From the NCBI RefSeq assembly GCF_024978135.1, contig NZ_JANTEZ010000005.1, positions 124,001-188,000 of the forward strand: a stretch of 64,000 bases of DNA, written 5' to 3'. Numbering within the stretch: position 1 is the stretch's first letter; every line of letters starts with the position of its first letter. A program made the position numbers and the translations under genes. The stretch is from Herbiconiux gentiana. GTDB taxonomy: Bacteria; Actinomycetota; Actinomycetes; Actinomycetales; Microbacteriaceae. Positions 25,592 to 32,490 of the stretch are shown piece after piece. The notes under the pieces were generated by a model. The model saw nothing but the letters and a program-made list of their open reading frames with translations. It was not told the DNA's origin and ran no database searches.

Positions 25592-25705
25592 ATGACCCTC
25601 ATCACCCTCTCCGCATTCGCTCTCGTCTCCGTCGCCGGCATCGTCGCGACCGTCCGTGCCATCGGCATCGACGGCTACCACCGCGTACCCACCCGCAAGG
25701 CCTGA
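25592..25705 (+). CDS. 37-residue single-pass membrane peptide
   Basis: ATG 25592 opens a 37-codon frame: MTLITLSAFALVSVAGIVATV then RAIGIDGYHRVPTRKA, ending TGA 25705. Residues 3-23 form one membrane helix, followed by a basic cytoplasmic tail. GGGGACAGAAAGG lies about 8 bases upstream as a possible ribosome site. The G+C-rich third codon positions and hydrophobic pattern favour a real gene, and similar peptides seem common in Microbacteriaceae (from memory). Function unknown. An overlapping frame beginning 25564 looks like an artefact. Confidence 0.6.
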   Translation: MTLITLSAFALVSVAGIVATVRAIGIDGYHRVPTRKA

Positions 25706-25826
25706 GACCCCAGACCCTGAGCAGCCGGGCGTGCAGTCCCGCCGCTCAGTCCGAGCCCGCCGGCGTGCAGTCCGGCCTGCTCGGTCCCGCGCCGCCGCCG
25801 GCCCCCGTGCGCCGCGGCGGCGCGGG

Positions 25827-25832
25827 TAGACT
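25827..25832 (+). promoter_or_regulatory. -10 box TAGACT upstream of aspS
   Basis: TAGACT lies 8 bases before the GTG at 25841; no Shine-Dalgarno is seen, so a leaderless transcript is likely. Confidence 0.5.
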
Positions 25833-25840
25833 TTCTTCCC

Positions 25841-27157
25841 GTGACTGAAACCTCCCGCACCCTCGTCAAGAACCTCTCCGCCCTCGAAGACGGTCCGGTG
25901 ACCGTGTCGGGCTGGGTCGACACCGTTCGCGACCAGAAGAAGGTGCAGTTCGTCGTGCTGCGCGACGAGTCGGGCGCCGTGCAGCTCGTCAACCCCCGCA
26001 CCGACGACACGGCCGAGGTCGCCGAGACCATCTCCGGCCTCGCCCAGGGCTCGTTCGTCACCGTCACCGGTGAGCTCAAGCACGACGAGCGCGTGAAGCT
26101 CGGCGGCATCGAGGTCAAGCTCGCGAGCCTCGAGGTCGTCACCGCGGCCATCCCCGAGACGCCCATCGCGGCCGACTCCGGCATCGACAAGCGCATGGAC
26201 TGGCGCTTCCTCGACCTGCGTCGCCCCGAGCAGAACCTCGTCTTCCGCGTGCAGACCACGCTCGAGCACGCCTGGCGCACCTACTGGGTCGAGCACGACT
26301 TCATCGAGATCCACACCCCGAAGCTGATGGCGTCGGCGAGCGAGTCGCGCGCCGAGCTGTTCGAGGTCGAGTACTTCGAGACGAAGGCCTACCTCTCGCA
26401 GAGCCCGCAGTTCTTCAAGCAGATGGCGCAGCCCGCCGGCTTCGGCAAGGTGTTCGAGGTCGGGCCCGCGTTCCGCGCCGACCCCAGCTTCACCAGCCGC
26501 CACGCCACCGAGTTCACCAGCGTCGACGCCGAGATCTCCTGGATCTCCTCGCACGAGGACGTCATGCAGCTGCACGAGGAGCTCATGGTCGCCGGCCTCC
26601 GCGCGGTCAAGGAGAAGCACGGCGAGGAGATCAAGGCCCTCTTCGACGTCGACATCGAGGTGCCCACGCAGCCCTTCCCGCGCATCCCGCTCGCCGAGGC
26701 GAAGCGCATCGTGGCCGAGCGCGGCTACGTCGTGCCCCGCGACGACGACGACATGGACCCGGAGGGCGAGCGCCAGATCGCGGCCTACGTCAAGGAGACC
26801 TACGGCCACGACTTCGTCTTCCTCACCGACTACGCGGCGAGCATCCGGCCGTTCTACCACATGCGCAACGCAGCCGACGAGACGATCACGAACAGCTACG
26901 ACCTCGTCTACAACGGTGTCGAGATCTCGACGGGCGCCCAGCGCGAGCACCGCGTCGACGTGCTGATCGAGCAGGCGAAGGAGAAGGGGCTCGACCCCGA
27001 GGAGCTCGGCTTCTACCTCGACTTCTTCCGCTACGGCGTGCCGCCGCACGGTGGTTTCGGCATGGGTCTGTCGCGGGTGCTGATGCTCATGCTGCACCAG
27101 ACGAACCTCCGCGAGGTCGTCTACCTCTTCCGCGGCCCGACGCGCCTCACCCCGTAG
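25841..27157 (+). CDS. aspS: Aspartyl-tRNA synthetase, archaeal/non-discriminating type
   Basis: 438 residues from GTG 25841. An N-terminal OB fold (VTVSGWVDTVRDQKKVQFVV) binds the anticodon; the class II core has motif 2 VGPAFRADPSFTSRHATEF and motif 3 GGFGMGLSRVLMLML. It lacks the ~130-residue GAD insertion of bacterial AspRS and so belongs to the short archaeal/AspS2 type. Such enzymes often charge both tRNA-Asp and tRNA-Asn, the latter then amidated by GatCAB. No gat gene is in view, so this specificity is inferred from length and motifs. Confidence 0.93.
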   Translation: MTETSRTLVKNLSALEDGPVTVSGWVDTVRDQKKVQFVVLRDESGAVQLVNPRTDDTAEVAETISGLAQGSFVTVTGELKHDERVKLGGIEVKLASLEVVTAAIPETPIAADSGIDKRMDWRFLDLRRPEQNLVFRVQTTLEHAWRTYWVEHDFIEIHTPKLMASASESRAELFEVEYFETKAYLSQSPQFFKQMAQPAGFGKVFEVGPAFRADPSFTSRHATEFTSVDAEISWISSHEDVMQLHEELMVAGLRAVKEKHGEEIKALFDVDIEVPTQPFPRIPLAEAKRIVAERGYVVPRDDDDMDPEGERQIAAYVKETYGHDFVFLTDYAASIRPFYHMRNAADETITNSYDLVYNGVEISTGAQREHRVDVLIEQAKEKGLDPEELGFYLDFFRYGVPPHGGFGMGLSRVLMLMLHQTNLREVVYLFRGPTRLTP

Positions 27158-27243
27158 CCAGTGGCCGGCGGCCGGCGGCCGGCGGGCGTAGCCGCCGCCG
27201 AGGTGCGCCGGCGCGGCCGTCGGCGCCCCGGGTTCGCCGCGCG

Positions 27244-27501
27244 TCAGCGGTCGTACACGTCGCTCCGGTGACCGAGGGTCACCACGGCGACCACGAGAAC
27301 CTGGTCGTCGACGGTGTAGATGATGCGGTAGTCGCCCACCCGAACCCGCAGCCCCGGCCGGCCCTGAAGAGCTCGGGCGCCCGGGGGCCGCGGGTCCTGA
27401 CCGAGCAACGCGATGGCTCCGCGCAGGCGGTCACGGTCCTGAAGGTCGACCCGCTTGAGGGCCCGGATCGCCGCCGGACGGAGCTCGATCCGGTAGCTCA
27501 C
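27244..27501 (-). CDS. RelE/ParE family toxin
   Basis: 85 residues from GTG 27501, overlapping the antitoxin stop by 4 bp. The pattern IELRPAAIRALKRVDLQDRDRL, ALQGRPGLRVRVGDYRIIYTV and a final strand VVAVVTLGHRSDVYDR is typical of RelE toxins, ribosome-dependent mRNA nucleases; conserved Arg residues in RVRVGDYR and the C-terminal HRSDVYDR fit the RelE catalytic face. It is paired with a Phd/YefM antitoxin. Confidence 0.92.
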   Translation of the reverse strand: MSYRIELRPAAIRALKRVDLQDRDRLRGAIALLGQDPRPPGARALQGRPGLRVRVGDYRIIYTVDDQVLVVAVVTLGHRSDVYDR

Positions 27502-27746
27502 ACCCAGCCCAGATCGGCCTTGACCTGGGCCCAGGGCACGTTCGCCCCCTCTTCGGCCACCGCCTCGTCGAAGGCGGCGACGTCCTCGGCATCCTCGAGC
27601 GCCTCGAGCATGCGGTCGTAGCGTTCGGGGCTCACGAGCACCGCGGCTCGTTCGCCTCGGCGCTCGATGAAGACGGCCTCGGTCTGCGAGCGGGCGATGG
27701 CGTCTGACAGGTGGTTGCGGGCATCCGCGACGCTGATGGCGGTCAT
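27498..27746 (-). CDS. Phd/YefM family antitoxin
   Basis: 82 residues from ATG 27746. The DNA-binding N-terminus ISVADARNHLSDAIARSQTE and the Phd signature EAVFIERRGERAAVLVSPERY are intact; the C-terminal region (EDVAAFDEAVAEEGANVPWA) is the toxin-neutralising segment. It is coupled to relE by ATG/GTG overlap. The promoter holds two ATTGTACA boxes, the nearer containing the -10, so self-repression is very likely. Confidence 0.92.
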   Translation of the reverse strand: MTAISVADARNHLSDAIARSQTEAVFIERRGERAAVLVSPERYDRMLEALEDAEDVAAFDEAVAEEGANVPWAQVKADLGWV

Positions 27747-27752
27747 GCTCGG

Positions 27753-27781
27753 ATTGTACATCTCGAGGGTCGAATTGTACA
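27753..27781 (-). promoter_or_regulatory. Twin TGTACAAT operator and leaderless -10
   Basis: On the minus strand TGTACAAT is repeated at 27774-27781 and 27753-27760, exactly 21 bp (two helical turns) apart. TACAAT of the inner copy (27753-27758) is 6 bases from the antitoxin ATG and acts as -10, so bound repressor would block polymerase. TGTACA is itself palindromic. Confidence 0.7.
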
Positions 27782-27793
27782 CGGGGGAAGACG

Positions 27794-28333
27794 TCAGGCC
27801 GGCGGCGCCTGGAGGGCGTAGCGGACGTGGGGGACGAGCGGGGAGCCCGGGGGCACGCGGGGGCTGTCGAAGTGCTCGGCCGGGGTCATGCCGAGGCGCC
27901 GCATCACCGCCTGCGAGCGCACGTTGATCACCGAGGTCACCGAGCTCACCTCGGGTAGGCCCAGCGTCTCGAAGGCGAAGCGGATGCTCGCCCGCGCCGC
28001 CTCGGTCGCATACCCCGCGCCCCAGAACGCCCGCGCCAGCCGCCACCCGACCTCGACGCCGCCGAAGCCGTCGGGCATCGGCGCCAGACCGACGAACCCG
28101 GCGAACTCCCCCGTCGCCGTCAGCTCGACGGCCCACAGTCCGTACCCCCGCTCGTCGAAGCCGGCGTCGGCCCGCTCCGCCATCGCGTCGCTCTCGGCCC
28201 GGGTCAGCGGCGCGGGGAAGAACTCCATCACCGCCGGGTCGGCGTTCAGCGCCGCGAACGGCTCATGATCGGAGGCCCGCCAGCGCCTCAGCAGCAGCCG
28301 GTCGGTGCGGAGCTCGAGCGCCCCGGCGCTCAC
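27794..28333 (-). CDS. GNAT family acetyltransferase (RimJ/RimL-like)
   Basis: 179 residues from GTG 28333 (VSAGALELRTDRLLLRRW), overlapping the previous stop by 4 bp. The opening LRTDRLLLRRWRASDHEPF and VGWRLARAFWGAGYATEAARASIRFAFETLGL with NVRSQAVMRRLGM are typical of RimJ/RimL-type acetyltransferases that modify N-terminal or small-molecule amines. The target is unknown. It ends the coupled run of four small genes. Confidence 0.9.
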   Translation of the reverse strand: MSAGALELRTDRLLLRRWRASDHEPFAALNADPAVMEFFPAPLTRAESDAMAERADAGFDERGYGLWAVELTATGEFAGFVGLAPMPDGFGGVEVGWRLARAFWGAGYATEAARASIRFAFETLGLPEVSSVTSVINVRSQAVMRRLGMTPAEHFDSPRVPPGSPLVPHVRYALQAPPA

Positions 28334-28629
28334 AGCTCGAAGTCGACGGCCGCCCGCTGCGAGACGAGCGCCTTGATCTGCGGCACGACGGCCTGGTGCT
28401 CGGGATGCACCTGGTACGCGTCGAGGTCGGCGAGGGTCTCGAAGTCGGCGACGAGCACCACGTCCCAGTTCGACTCGAAGTACGCCATGTTCGGCCCCAC
28501 GGTGAGGGACGAGATCGACGGTACGAGCGCAGGCAGAGAGGAGAGCAGCCGCGTGATCTCGGCGGCGGCGAGGGCGGCCGAGGCGGGCTCGGTGGCGGCG
28601 ACCTTCCACGCGACGACGTGACGGATCAT
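28330..28629 (-). CDS. Dabb-domain (stress-response A/B barrel) protein
   Basis: 99 residues from ATG 28629. MIRHVVAWKVA at the start, a central VGPNMAYFESNWDVVLVADF and YQVHPEHQAVVPQI near the end define the Dabb ferredoxin-like barrel with its conserved HPxH segment. Members dimerise and some bind or cyclise small ligands; the role here is unknown. Start and stop both overlap neighbours by 4 bp (glutaredoxin upstream, GNAT downstream). Confidence 0.9.
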   Translation of the reverse strand: MIRHVVAWKVAATEPASAALAAAEITRLLSSLPALVPSISSLTVGPNMAYFESNWDVVLVADFETLADLDAYQVHPEHQAVVPQIKALVSQRAAVDFEL

Positions 28630-28889
28630 GAGGCGGCCTCCAGAAGGGCGGTGCGGAGGCGGGCCGGCTCGACCCGCCAGATGGTGTGGACGCGACCCCC
28701 GATCATCACGACCGGGATCTCCTCGGCGAACTCGTCCATCAGCGCCGGGTTGTCGAGGATCGACAGCTCGGTCACCTCGACCTCGACCGCATCGCCCAGC
28801 GACCCGATCACCTCGCGGACGACGGCGCGGGCGTCGTCGCAGAGGTGACACCCGGGCTTAGCGATGAAGGTCAGGGGAACGGCGGCCAC
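28626..28889 (-). CDS. Glutaredoxin-like (DUF836) protein
   Basis: 87 residues from GTG or ATG at 28889. FIAKPGCHLCDDARAVVREV carries a CxxC active site, and EEIPVVMIGGRVH supplies the cis-Pro loop of the thioredoxin fold. The family is small, cytoplasmic and of uncertain partner. It starts the run of three coupled genes and may use mycothiol as reductant, as expected in actinomycetes (inference). Confidence 0.9.
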   Translation of the reverse strand: MAAVPLTFIAKPGCHLCDDARAVVREVIGSLGDAVEVEVTELSILDNPALMDEFAEEIPVVMIGGRVHTIWRVEPARLRTALLEAAS

Positions 28890-28912
28890 GACACCAGCCT
28901 AGGAGACGGGGC

Positions 28913-29215
28913 TCAGAGCACGAAGTCGGGTTTGACCGTCCAGGCGGTCTGCTCCTCGAGCCGGGCGAGCAGCGCCAGCGCCGCGATCTTGGCGTGGTCG
29001 TCGCCGAGCGTCGAGTAGACGTCGAGTGCGAGGGGCGGCGGCTCGCCGAACTTGGGGATCTCGACCTCGACCCAGGCTCCGCCCGGCAGCACCACCTTGG
29101 GGCGCACGGTGCCGGGGTCGGTGACCACCGCATCCGCCGCCAGCGCCACGATCGCCAGGGCGTCGAGCTTCGTGACCGCGTCACGCACGACGAGGGTGGC
29201 GCAGTAGAGGGGCAT
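28913..29215 (-). CDS. Hypothetical protein
   Basis: 100 residues from ATG 29215 (MPLYCATLVVRDAVTKLDAL). A mixed alpha/beta sequence with VVLPGGAWVEVEIPKFGEPP and a long final helix DDHAKIAALALLARLEEQTA. No membrane segment, no signal peptide and no recognised motif. Codon use matches neighbours. It lies between the glutaredoxin gene and the terminator of the bS22 gene. Confidence 0.65.
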   Translation of the reverse strand: MPLYCATLVVRDAVTKLDALAIVALAADAVVTDPGTVRPKVVLPGGAWVEVEIPKFGEPPPLALDVYSTLGDDHAKIAALALLARLEEQTAWTVKPDFVL

Positions 29216-29230
29216 GGCGCCAGCTTAAGC

Positions 29231-29260
29231 AAAAAGCGCCAGCCCCGGAGGTCTGACGCT
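29231..29260 (-). terminator. Rho-independent terminator after bS22
   Basis: On the minus strand AGCGTCAG pairs with CTGGCGCT (8 bp with one G-U), closing a 10-base loop, followed at once by TTTTTG. It ends 35-60 bp downstream of the bS22 stop codon. Confidence 0.75.
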
Positions 29261-29294
29261 CTGCTCGCGCAGCGGCGAGGCGGAAGCCTCGGCG

Positions 29295-29393
29295 CTACTT
29301 CTTGTTGCGACGCTGGTGGCGAGTCTTGCGAAGCAGCTTGCGGTGCTTCTTCTTCGCCATGCGCTTGCGTCGCTTCTTGATTACAGAACCCAC
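29295..29393 (-). CDS. Ribosomal protein bS22 (AURKAIP1/COX24 domain)
   Basis: 32 residues from GTG 29393: VGSVIKKRRKRMAKKKHRKL then LRKTRHQRRNKK. Over half the residues are Lys or Arg. The GSVIKKRRKRM opening and KKKHRKLLRKTRHQRR core match the small actinobacterial ribosomal protein bS22 described in mycobacterial 30S subunits, related to mitochondrial AURKAIP1. It has its own strong terminator. The HTH gene upstream is a frequent neighbour. Confidence 0.92.
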   Translation of the reverse strand: MGSVIKKRRKRMAKKKHRKLLRKTRHQRRNKK

Positions 29394-29461
29394 ACAGACC
29401 TCACACGTTTCGGGGATGACCGCGCAGATACGGCGGCCAGGGGCAGAAAGAGCCTCGGAGA

Positions 29462-29467
29462 AGTGTA
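29462..29467 (-). promoter_or_regulatory. -10 box TACACT upstream of bS22
   Basis: Minus-strand TACACT would start a transcript about 60 nt before the bS22 start codon, independently of the HTH gene. Confidence 0.4.
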
Positions 29468-29477
29468 GCAGTCGCCG

Positions 29478-29681
29478 TCAGGCGGTGTCGGCGATGTGGT
29501 TGCGCAGCGCCACGGCGACCGCCGACTCGGGCACCCGGAACGAGCGACCGAAGCGGATGGCCGGCAGCTCACCGGCGTGCACGAGGCGGTAGACCGTCAT
29601 CTTCGAGACCCGCATCATCTCGGCCACTTCGGCGACGGTGAGGAACTTCACGTCGCCGAGCTCGGGCGAGGAGGTGGTCAT
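29478..29681 (-). CDS. BldC-like helix-turn-helix protein
   Basis: 67 residues from ATG 29681. FLTVAEVAEMMRVSKMTVYR is a MerR/excisionase-type helix-turn-helix and LVHAGELPAIRFGRSFRVPE the wing. This short, single-domain form resembles the actinobacterial BldC-like/excisionase regulators; no recombinase is nearby, so it is probably a chromosomal DNA-binding protein rather than a phage excisionase. A TATAGT box six bases upstream makes the transcript leaderless. Confidence 0.88.
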   Translation of the reverse strand: MTTSSPELGDVKFLTVAEVAEMMRVSKMTVYRLVHAGELPAIRFGRSFRVPESAVAVALRNHIADTA

Positions 29682-29687
29682 GGCTGA

Positions 29688-29693
29688 ACTATA
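29688..29693 (-). promoter_or_regulatory. -10 box TATAGT, leaderless
   Basis: Minus-strand TATAGT, near consensus, lies 6 bases before the HTH gene ATG at 29681. Confidence 0.65.
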
Positions 29694-29746
29694 GTGCGAC
29701 GCGAGCCCGCGCGGATACGCCCAGCGGACTGGCCTAGCCCCTACGA

Positions 29747-30208
29747 CTAGCGGCGGAGCTTGGAGACGAGGTCTTCGGTGACCGACTTGACCGCGTGCGA
29801 GGTCTGCGCCGCGCGCCGCCCCACGTTCTGACCGAAGGTCGCCGCCGCCGAACGCACGGCGTCGGAGGCGTTGTCCCAGAGGGCGTCCTCCTCGGCGGTG
29901 TCGAAGTCGGCGCTGAGGAACGGGATCAGCCAGTCCTCCACGTCCTCCAACGGCGCGACGTCGATCTTGTAGAAGCGGTGCTGGCCCTCCTCGCGCACAG
30001 CGACGAGGCCGGCGTCGCGCAGCACCTTGAGGTGCTTCGACACGGTCGGCTGGCTGAGTTCGAGGTGGCCGACGAGCTCCGAAACGCTGTACTCACCCTC
30101 CGAGGTCGCGGATGCGGTGGCCGGCTCGGCGGACACGTAGCGTTCCAGCAGCAGCGACAGCAGCTGACGCCGGGTCGGGTCAGCGATCACGGAGAAGATG
30201 TCGGCCAT
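29747..30208 (-). CDS. ArsR-family transcription regulator
   Basis: 153 residues from ATG 30208. The winged helix has IFSVIADPTRRQLLSLLLER, then SVSELVGHLELSQPTVSKHL as the recognition helix and KVLRDAGLVAVREEGQHRFY as the wing. No metal-binding Cys cluster is present, so it is a non-metal ArsR member. A 75-residue C-terminal extension (ALWDNASDAVRSAAATFGQN) is predicted helical. It is divergent from trkH, and might sense or regulate potassium genes, which is inference from position. Confidence 0.9.
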   Translation of the reverse strand: MADIFSVIADPTRRQLLSLLLERYVSAEPATASATSEGEYSVSELVGHLELSQPTVSKHLKVLRDAGLVAVREEGQHRFYKIDVAPLEDVEDWLIPFLSADFDTAEEDALWDNASDAVRSAAATFGQNVGRRAAQTSHAVKSVTEDLVSKLRR

Positions 30209-30258
30209 GCGACCAGGGTAGTGGGCAGGCGGCGGATCGGCGCCATACCCGGCCCCGC

Positions 30259-30323
30259 GCGCGCCGACCCGCCCGGTGACGCGCACCGACCCGCCGGTAG
30301 CGCGCGCCGACCCGCCGAGTAGC
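30259..30323 (+). repeat. 21-22-bp tandem repeats before trkH
   Basis: Three units (30259-30280, 30281-30301, 30302-30323) share GCGCRCCGACCCGCC followed by GGTGAC- or GTAGC-like ends. The last unit supplies the start of the TAGCAT -10 box. Confidence 0.8.
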
Positions 30324-30325
30324 AT
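30320..30325 (+). promoter_or_regulatory. -10 box TAGCAT, leaderless trkH
   Basis: TAGCAT lies 7 bases before the trkH GTG at 30333. Confidence 0.5.
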
Positions 30326-30332
30326 TGCTGCG

Positions 30333-31826
30333 GTGAGCGCCCGCACCCTCCCGGCTCGACCCAATCCGTTCAATCGGAGCGCCACGCTGGCGGGCCGCAT
30401 CCGCGACGGCATGCGGGAGTTCTCCGAGAACTCGCCCTCGCGCTTCGCGATCCTCATCTTCGCGGCGCTCATCCTGATCTTCACGATCCTGTTCTCGCTG
30501 CCCATCGCGGCGACCGACGGCCGCATGACGCCGCTCGCCGACGCCCTCTTCACCGCGGTCTCCGTCATCTGCGTCACGGGCCTGTCCACGGTCGACATGG
30601 CCACGCACTGGTCGGCCTTCGGCCACACCATCGTCTACATCGGCGTGCAGATCGGGGCTCTCGGGGTGCTGACCCTGGCGAGCATCCTGGGCCTGGCCAT
30701 CTCGCGCAAGCTCGGCCTGCGCGCCCGCCTGATCGCCGCGAGCGACACCAACCCGCTGCGCATGCACCACGGCCCGGTCGCCGAGGGGCAGGCGGTGCGG
30801 CTCGGCGAGATCGGCTCCCTGCTGTCGACGGTCGCCATCAGCGCCCTCGTCATCGAGGCGGTGATCGCCGCTCTGCTCTTCCCGCGGATGCTCATCGACG
30901 GCATCCCCGTCGGCGAGGCCGTCTGGCACAGCTTCTACTACTCGGCCATGGCGTTCACGAACACCGGATTCGCGCCGAACGCCGAGGGTCTCGCCCCCTT
31001 CGCCGACGACTACTTCTTCCTCGGCGTGCTGATGCTCGGCGTCGTGCTCGGCGCCATCGGCTTCCCGGTGATCTACACGCTGTCGCGGAGTCTGCGGGCC
31101 TGGGGCATCCGCCGCCGCACCGGACGCGTGCACGGCACGGAGACGCGGGTGCGCTGGTCGGTGCACGTGAAGCTCACCATCGTCACGAGCCTGCTGCTGA
31201 TCGTGGTGGGTGCCGCGCTCTACATCGCGCTCGAGTTCGACAACCCCAAGACCTTCGGGCAGCTCGACGCCGGCGACACCGTCTTCCAGAGCTTCTTCCT
31301 GTCGGTGATGACCCGCTCGGGTGGGTTCTCGACCATCTCCATCCCCGACTTGAACGGTTCGAGCCTGCTCGTGACCGACATGCTCATGTTCATCGGCGGC
31401 GGCTCGGCCTCCACCGCGGGCGGCATCAAGGTCACGACCCTGGCCGTGCTGTTCCTCGCGGCGTTCGCCGAGGCGCGGGGTGTGCACGACATGGAGTCGT
31501 TCGGGCGCCGCATCCCGAGCGACGTGCTGCGCCTCGGTGTGTCCGTGGTGCTGTGGGGGGCCACCACGGTCGCGGTGTCGAGCATCCTGATTCTGCAGAT
31601 CTCGAAGGCCTCGCTCGACTTCGTGCTGTTCGACGTGATCTCGGCGTTCGCCACCTCGGGCCTGACGACCGGGCTGACCGCCTCGCTGCCCGACGAGGGC
31701 GTCTACATCATGGCGGCCACGATGTTCATGGGCCGCGTTGGTACAGTGACACTCGCCGCAGCGCTGGCGGCCAGCCAGCGGCAGCAGCTCTACAAGCGCC
31801 CGGAAGAGAGGCCCATCGTTGGTTGA
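30333..31826 (+). CDS. trkH: TrkH-family potassium uptake subunit
   Basis: 497 residues from GTG 30333. Four MPM (membrane-pore-membrane) units are visible, with selectivity-filter segments such as VICVTGLSTVD, AFTNTGFAPN, TRSGGFSTISI and ATSGLTTGLTA (each around a conserved Gly). Ten or so membrane helices, with basic loops inside. It is the membrane pore for K+ and works with TrkA, whose gene overlaps the 3' end by 8 bp. Confidence 0.95.
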   Translation: MSARTLPARPNPFNRSATLAGRIRDGMREFSENSPSRFAILIFAALILIFTILFSLPIAATDGRMTPLADALFTAVSVICVTGLSTVDMATHWSAFGHTIVYIGVQIGALGVLTLASILGLAISRKLGLRARLIAASDTNPLRMHHGPVAEGQAVRLGEIGSLLSTVAISALVIEAVIAALLFPRMLIDGIPVGEAVWHSFYYSAMAFTNTGFAPNAEGLAPFADDYFFLGVLMLGVVLGAIGFPVIYTLSRSLRAWGIRRRTGRVHGTETRVRWSVHVKLTIVTSLLLIVVGAALYIALEFDNPKTFGQLDAGDTVFQSFFLSVMTRSGGFSTISIPDLNGSSLLVTDMLMFIGGGSASTAGGIKVTTLAVLFLAAFAEARGVHDMESFGRRIPSDVLRLGVSVVLWGATTVAVSSILILQISKASLDFVLFDVISAFATSGLTTGLTASLPDEGVYIMAATMFMGRVGTVTLAAALAASQRQQLYKRPEERPIVG

Positions 31827-32490
31827 TCGCATCAGACACGACGCGCCCGTGCTCGTGATCGGCCTCGGCCGGTTCGGTGCGGCGACCGCCGGCGAGCTCG
31901 ACCGGCTGGGCCGCGAGGTGCTGGCGATCGACGAAGACGAGCGGCTCGTGCAGAAGTGGTCCGAGCGGGTGACCCACACGGTTCAGGCGGATGCCCGCAA
32001 CGTCGAGGCCCTGCGTCAGATCGGGGCCCCCGAGTTCCAGATCGCGGTCGTCGCCGTGGGGTCGTCGATCGAGGCCTCGGTGCTGATCACGGCGAACCTC
32101 GTCGACCTGCGGGTGCCGCAGATCTGGGCGAAGGCGATCTCGCGCTCGCACGGCAAGATCCTCGAGCGCATCGGCGCCAACCACGTCATCTACCCCGAGG
32201 CCGAGGCCGGCGAGCGCGTCGCGCACCTCGTCTCGGGCCGCATGCTCGACTTCATCGAGTTTGACGACGACTTCGCGCTGGTCAAGATGTACCCGCCGAA
32301 GCCGATCCGCGGGCTGAACCTCACCGAGTCGGGGGTGCGGTCGAAGTACCACGTGACCGTCGTGGGCGTGAAGAGCCCGGGCAAGCCGTTCACGTATGCG
32401 ACCGAGTCGACGGTGGTGTCGAACCACGACCTCATCATCGTGTCGGGCAAGAGCTCGGACATCGAGACCTTCGCAGCCCTGGGGAACTAG
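31819..32490 (+). CDS. trkA: TrkA-family potassium uptake regulatory subunit
   Basis: 223 residues from TTG 31819, overlapping the trkH stop by 8 bp. The RCK/TrkA-N Rossmann fold opens with VLVIGLGRFGAATAGELDRL and AIDEDERLV (NAD(P)-binding acidic residue). A TrkA-C domain follows (VKMYPPKPIRGLNLTESGVR). It gates TrkH in response to nucleotides. The 3' end overlaps a convergent gene by 4 bp. Confidence 0.95.
   Translation: MVDRIRHDAPVLVIGLGRFGAATAGELDRLGREVLAIDEDERLVQKWSERVTHTVQADARNVEALRQIGAPEFQIAVVAVGSSIEASVLITANLVDLRVPQIWAKAISRSHGKILERIGANHVIYPEAEAGERVAHLVSGRMLDFIEFDDDFALVKMYPPKPIRGLNLTESGVRSKYHVTVVGVKSPGKPFTYATESTVVSNHDLIIVSGKSSDIETFAALGN

Noticed and set aside
27158-27243. GGCCGGC-rich stretch after aspS as a gene or tRNA
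   Set aside because: Only a simple GC-rich repeat was seen; no tRNA cloverleaf or coding bias.
28266-28621. Plus-strand frames over the coupled small genes
   Set aside because: They are shadows; the minus-strand frames have clear family motifs and coupled starts.
29478-29681. Phage excisionase
   Set aside because: No integrase, attachment site or phage genes nearby; it sits between ribosomal protein and ArsR genes as in other actinomycete chromosomes.
30180-31979. 599-residue minus-strand frame over trkH
   Set aside because: His/Arg/Glu-rich shadow of the TrkH frame with no domain.
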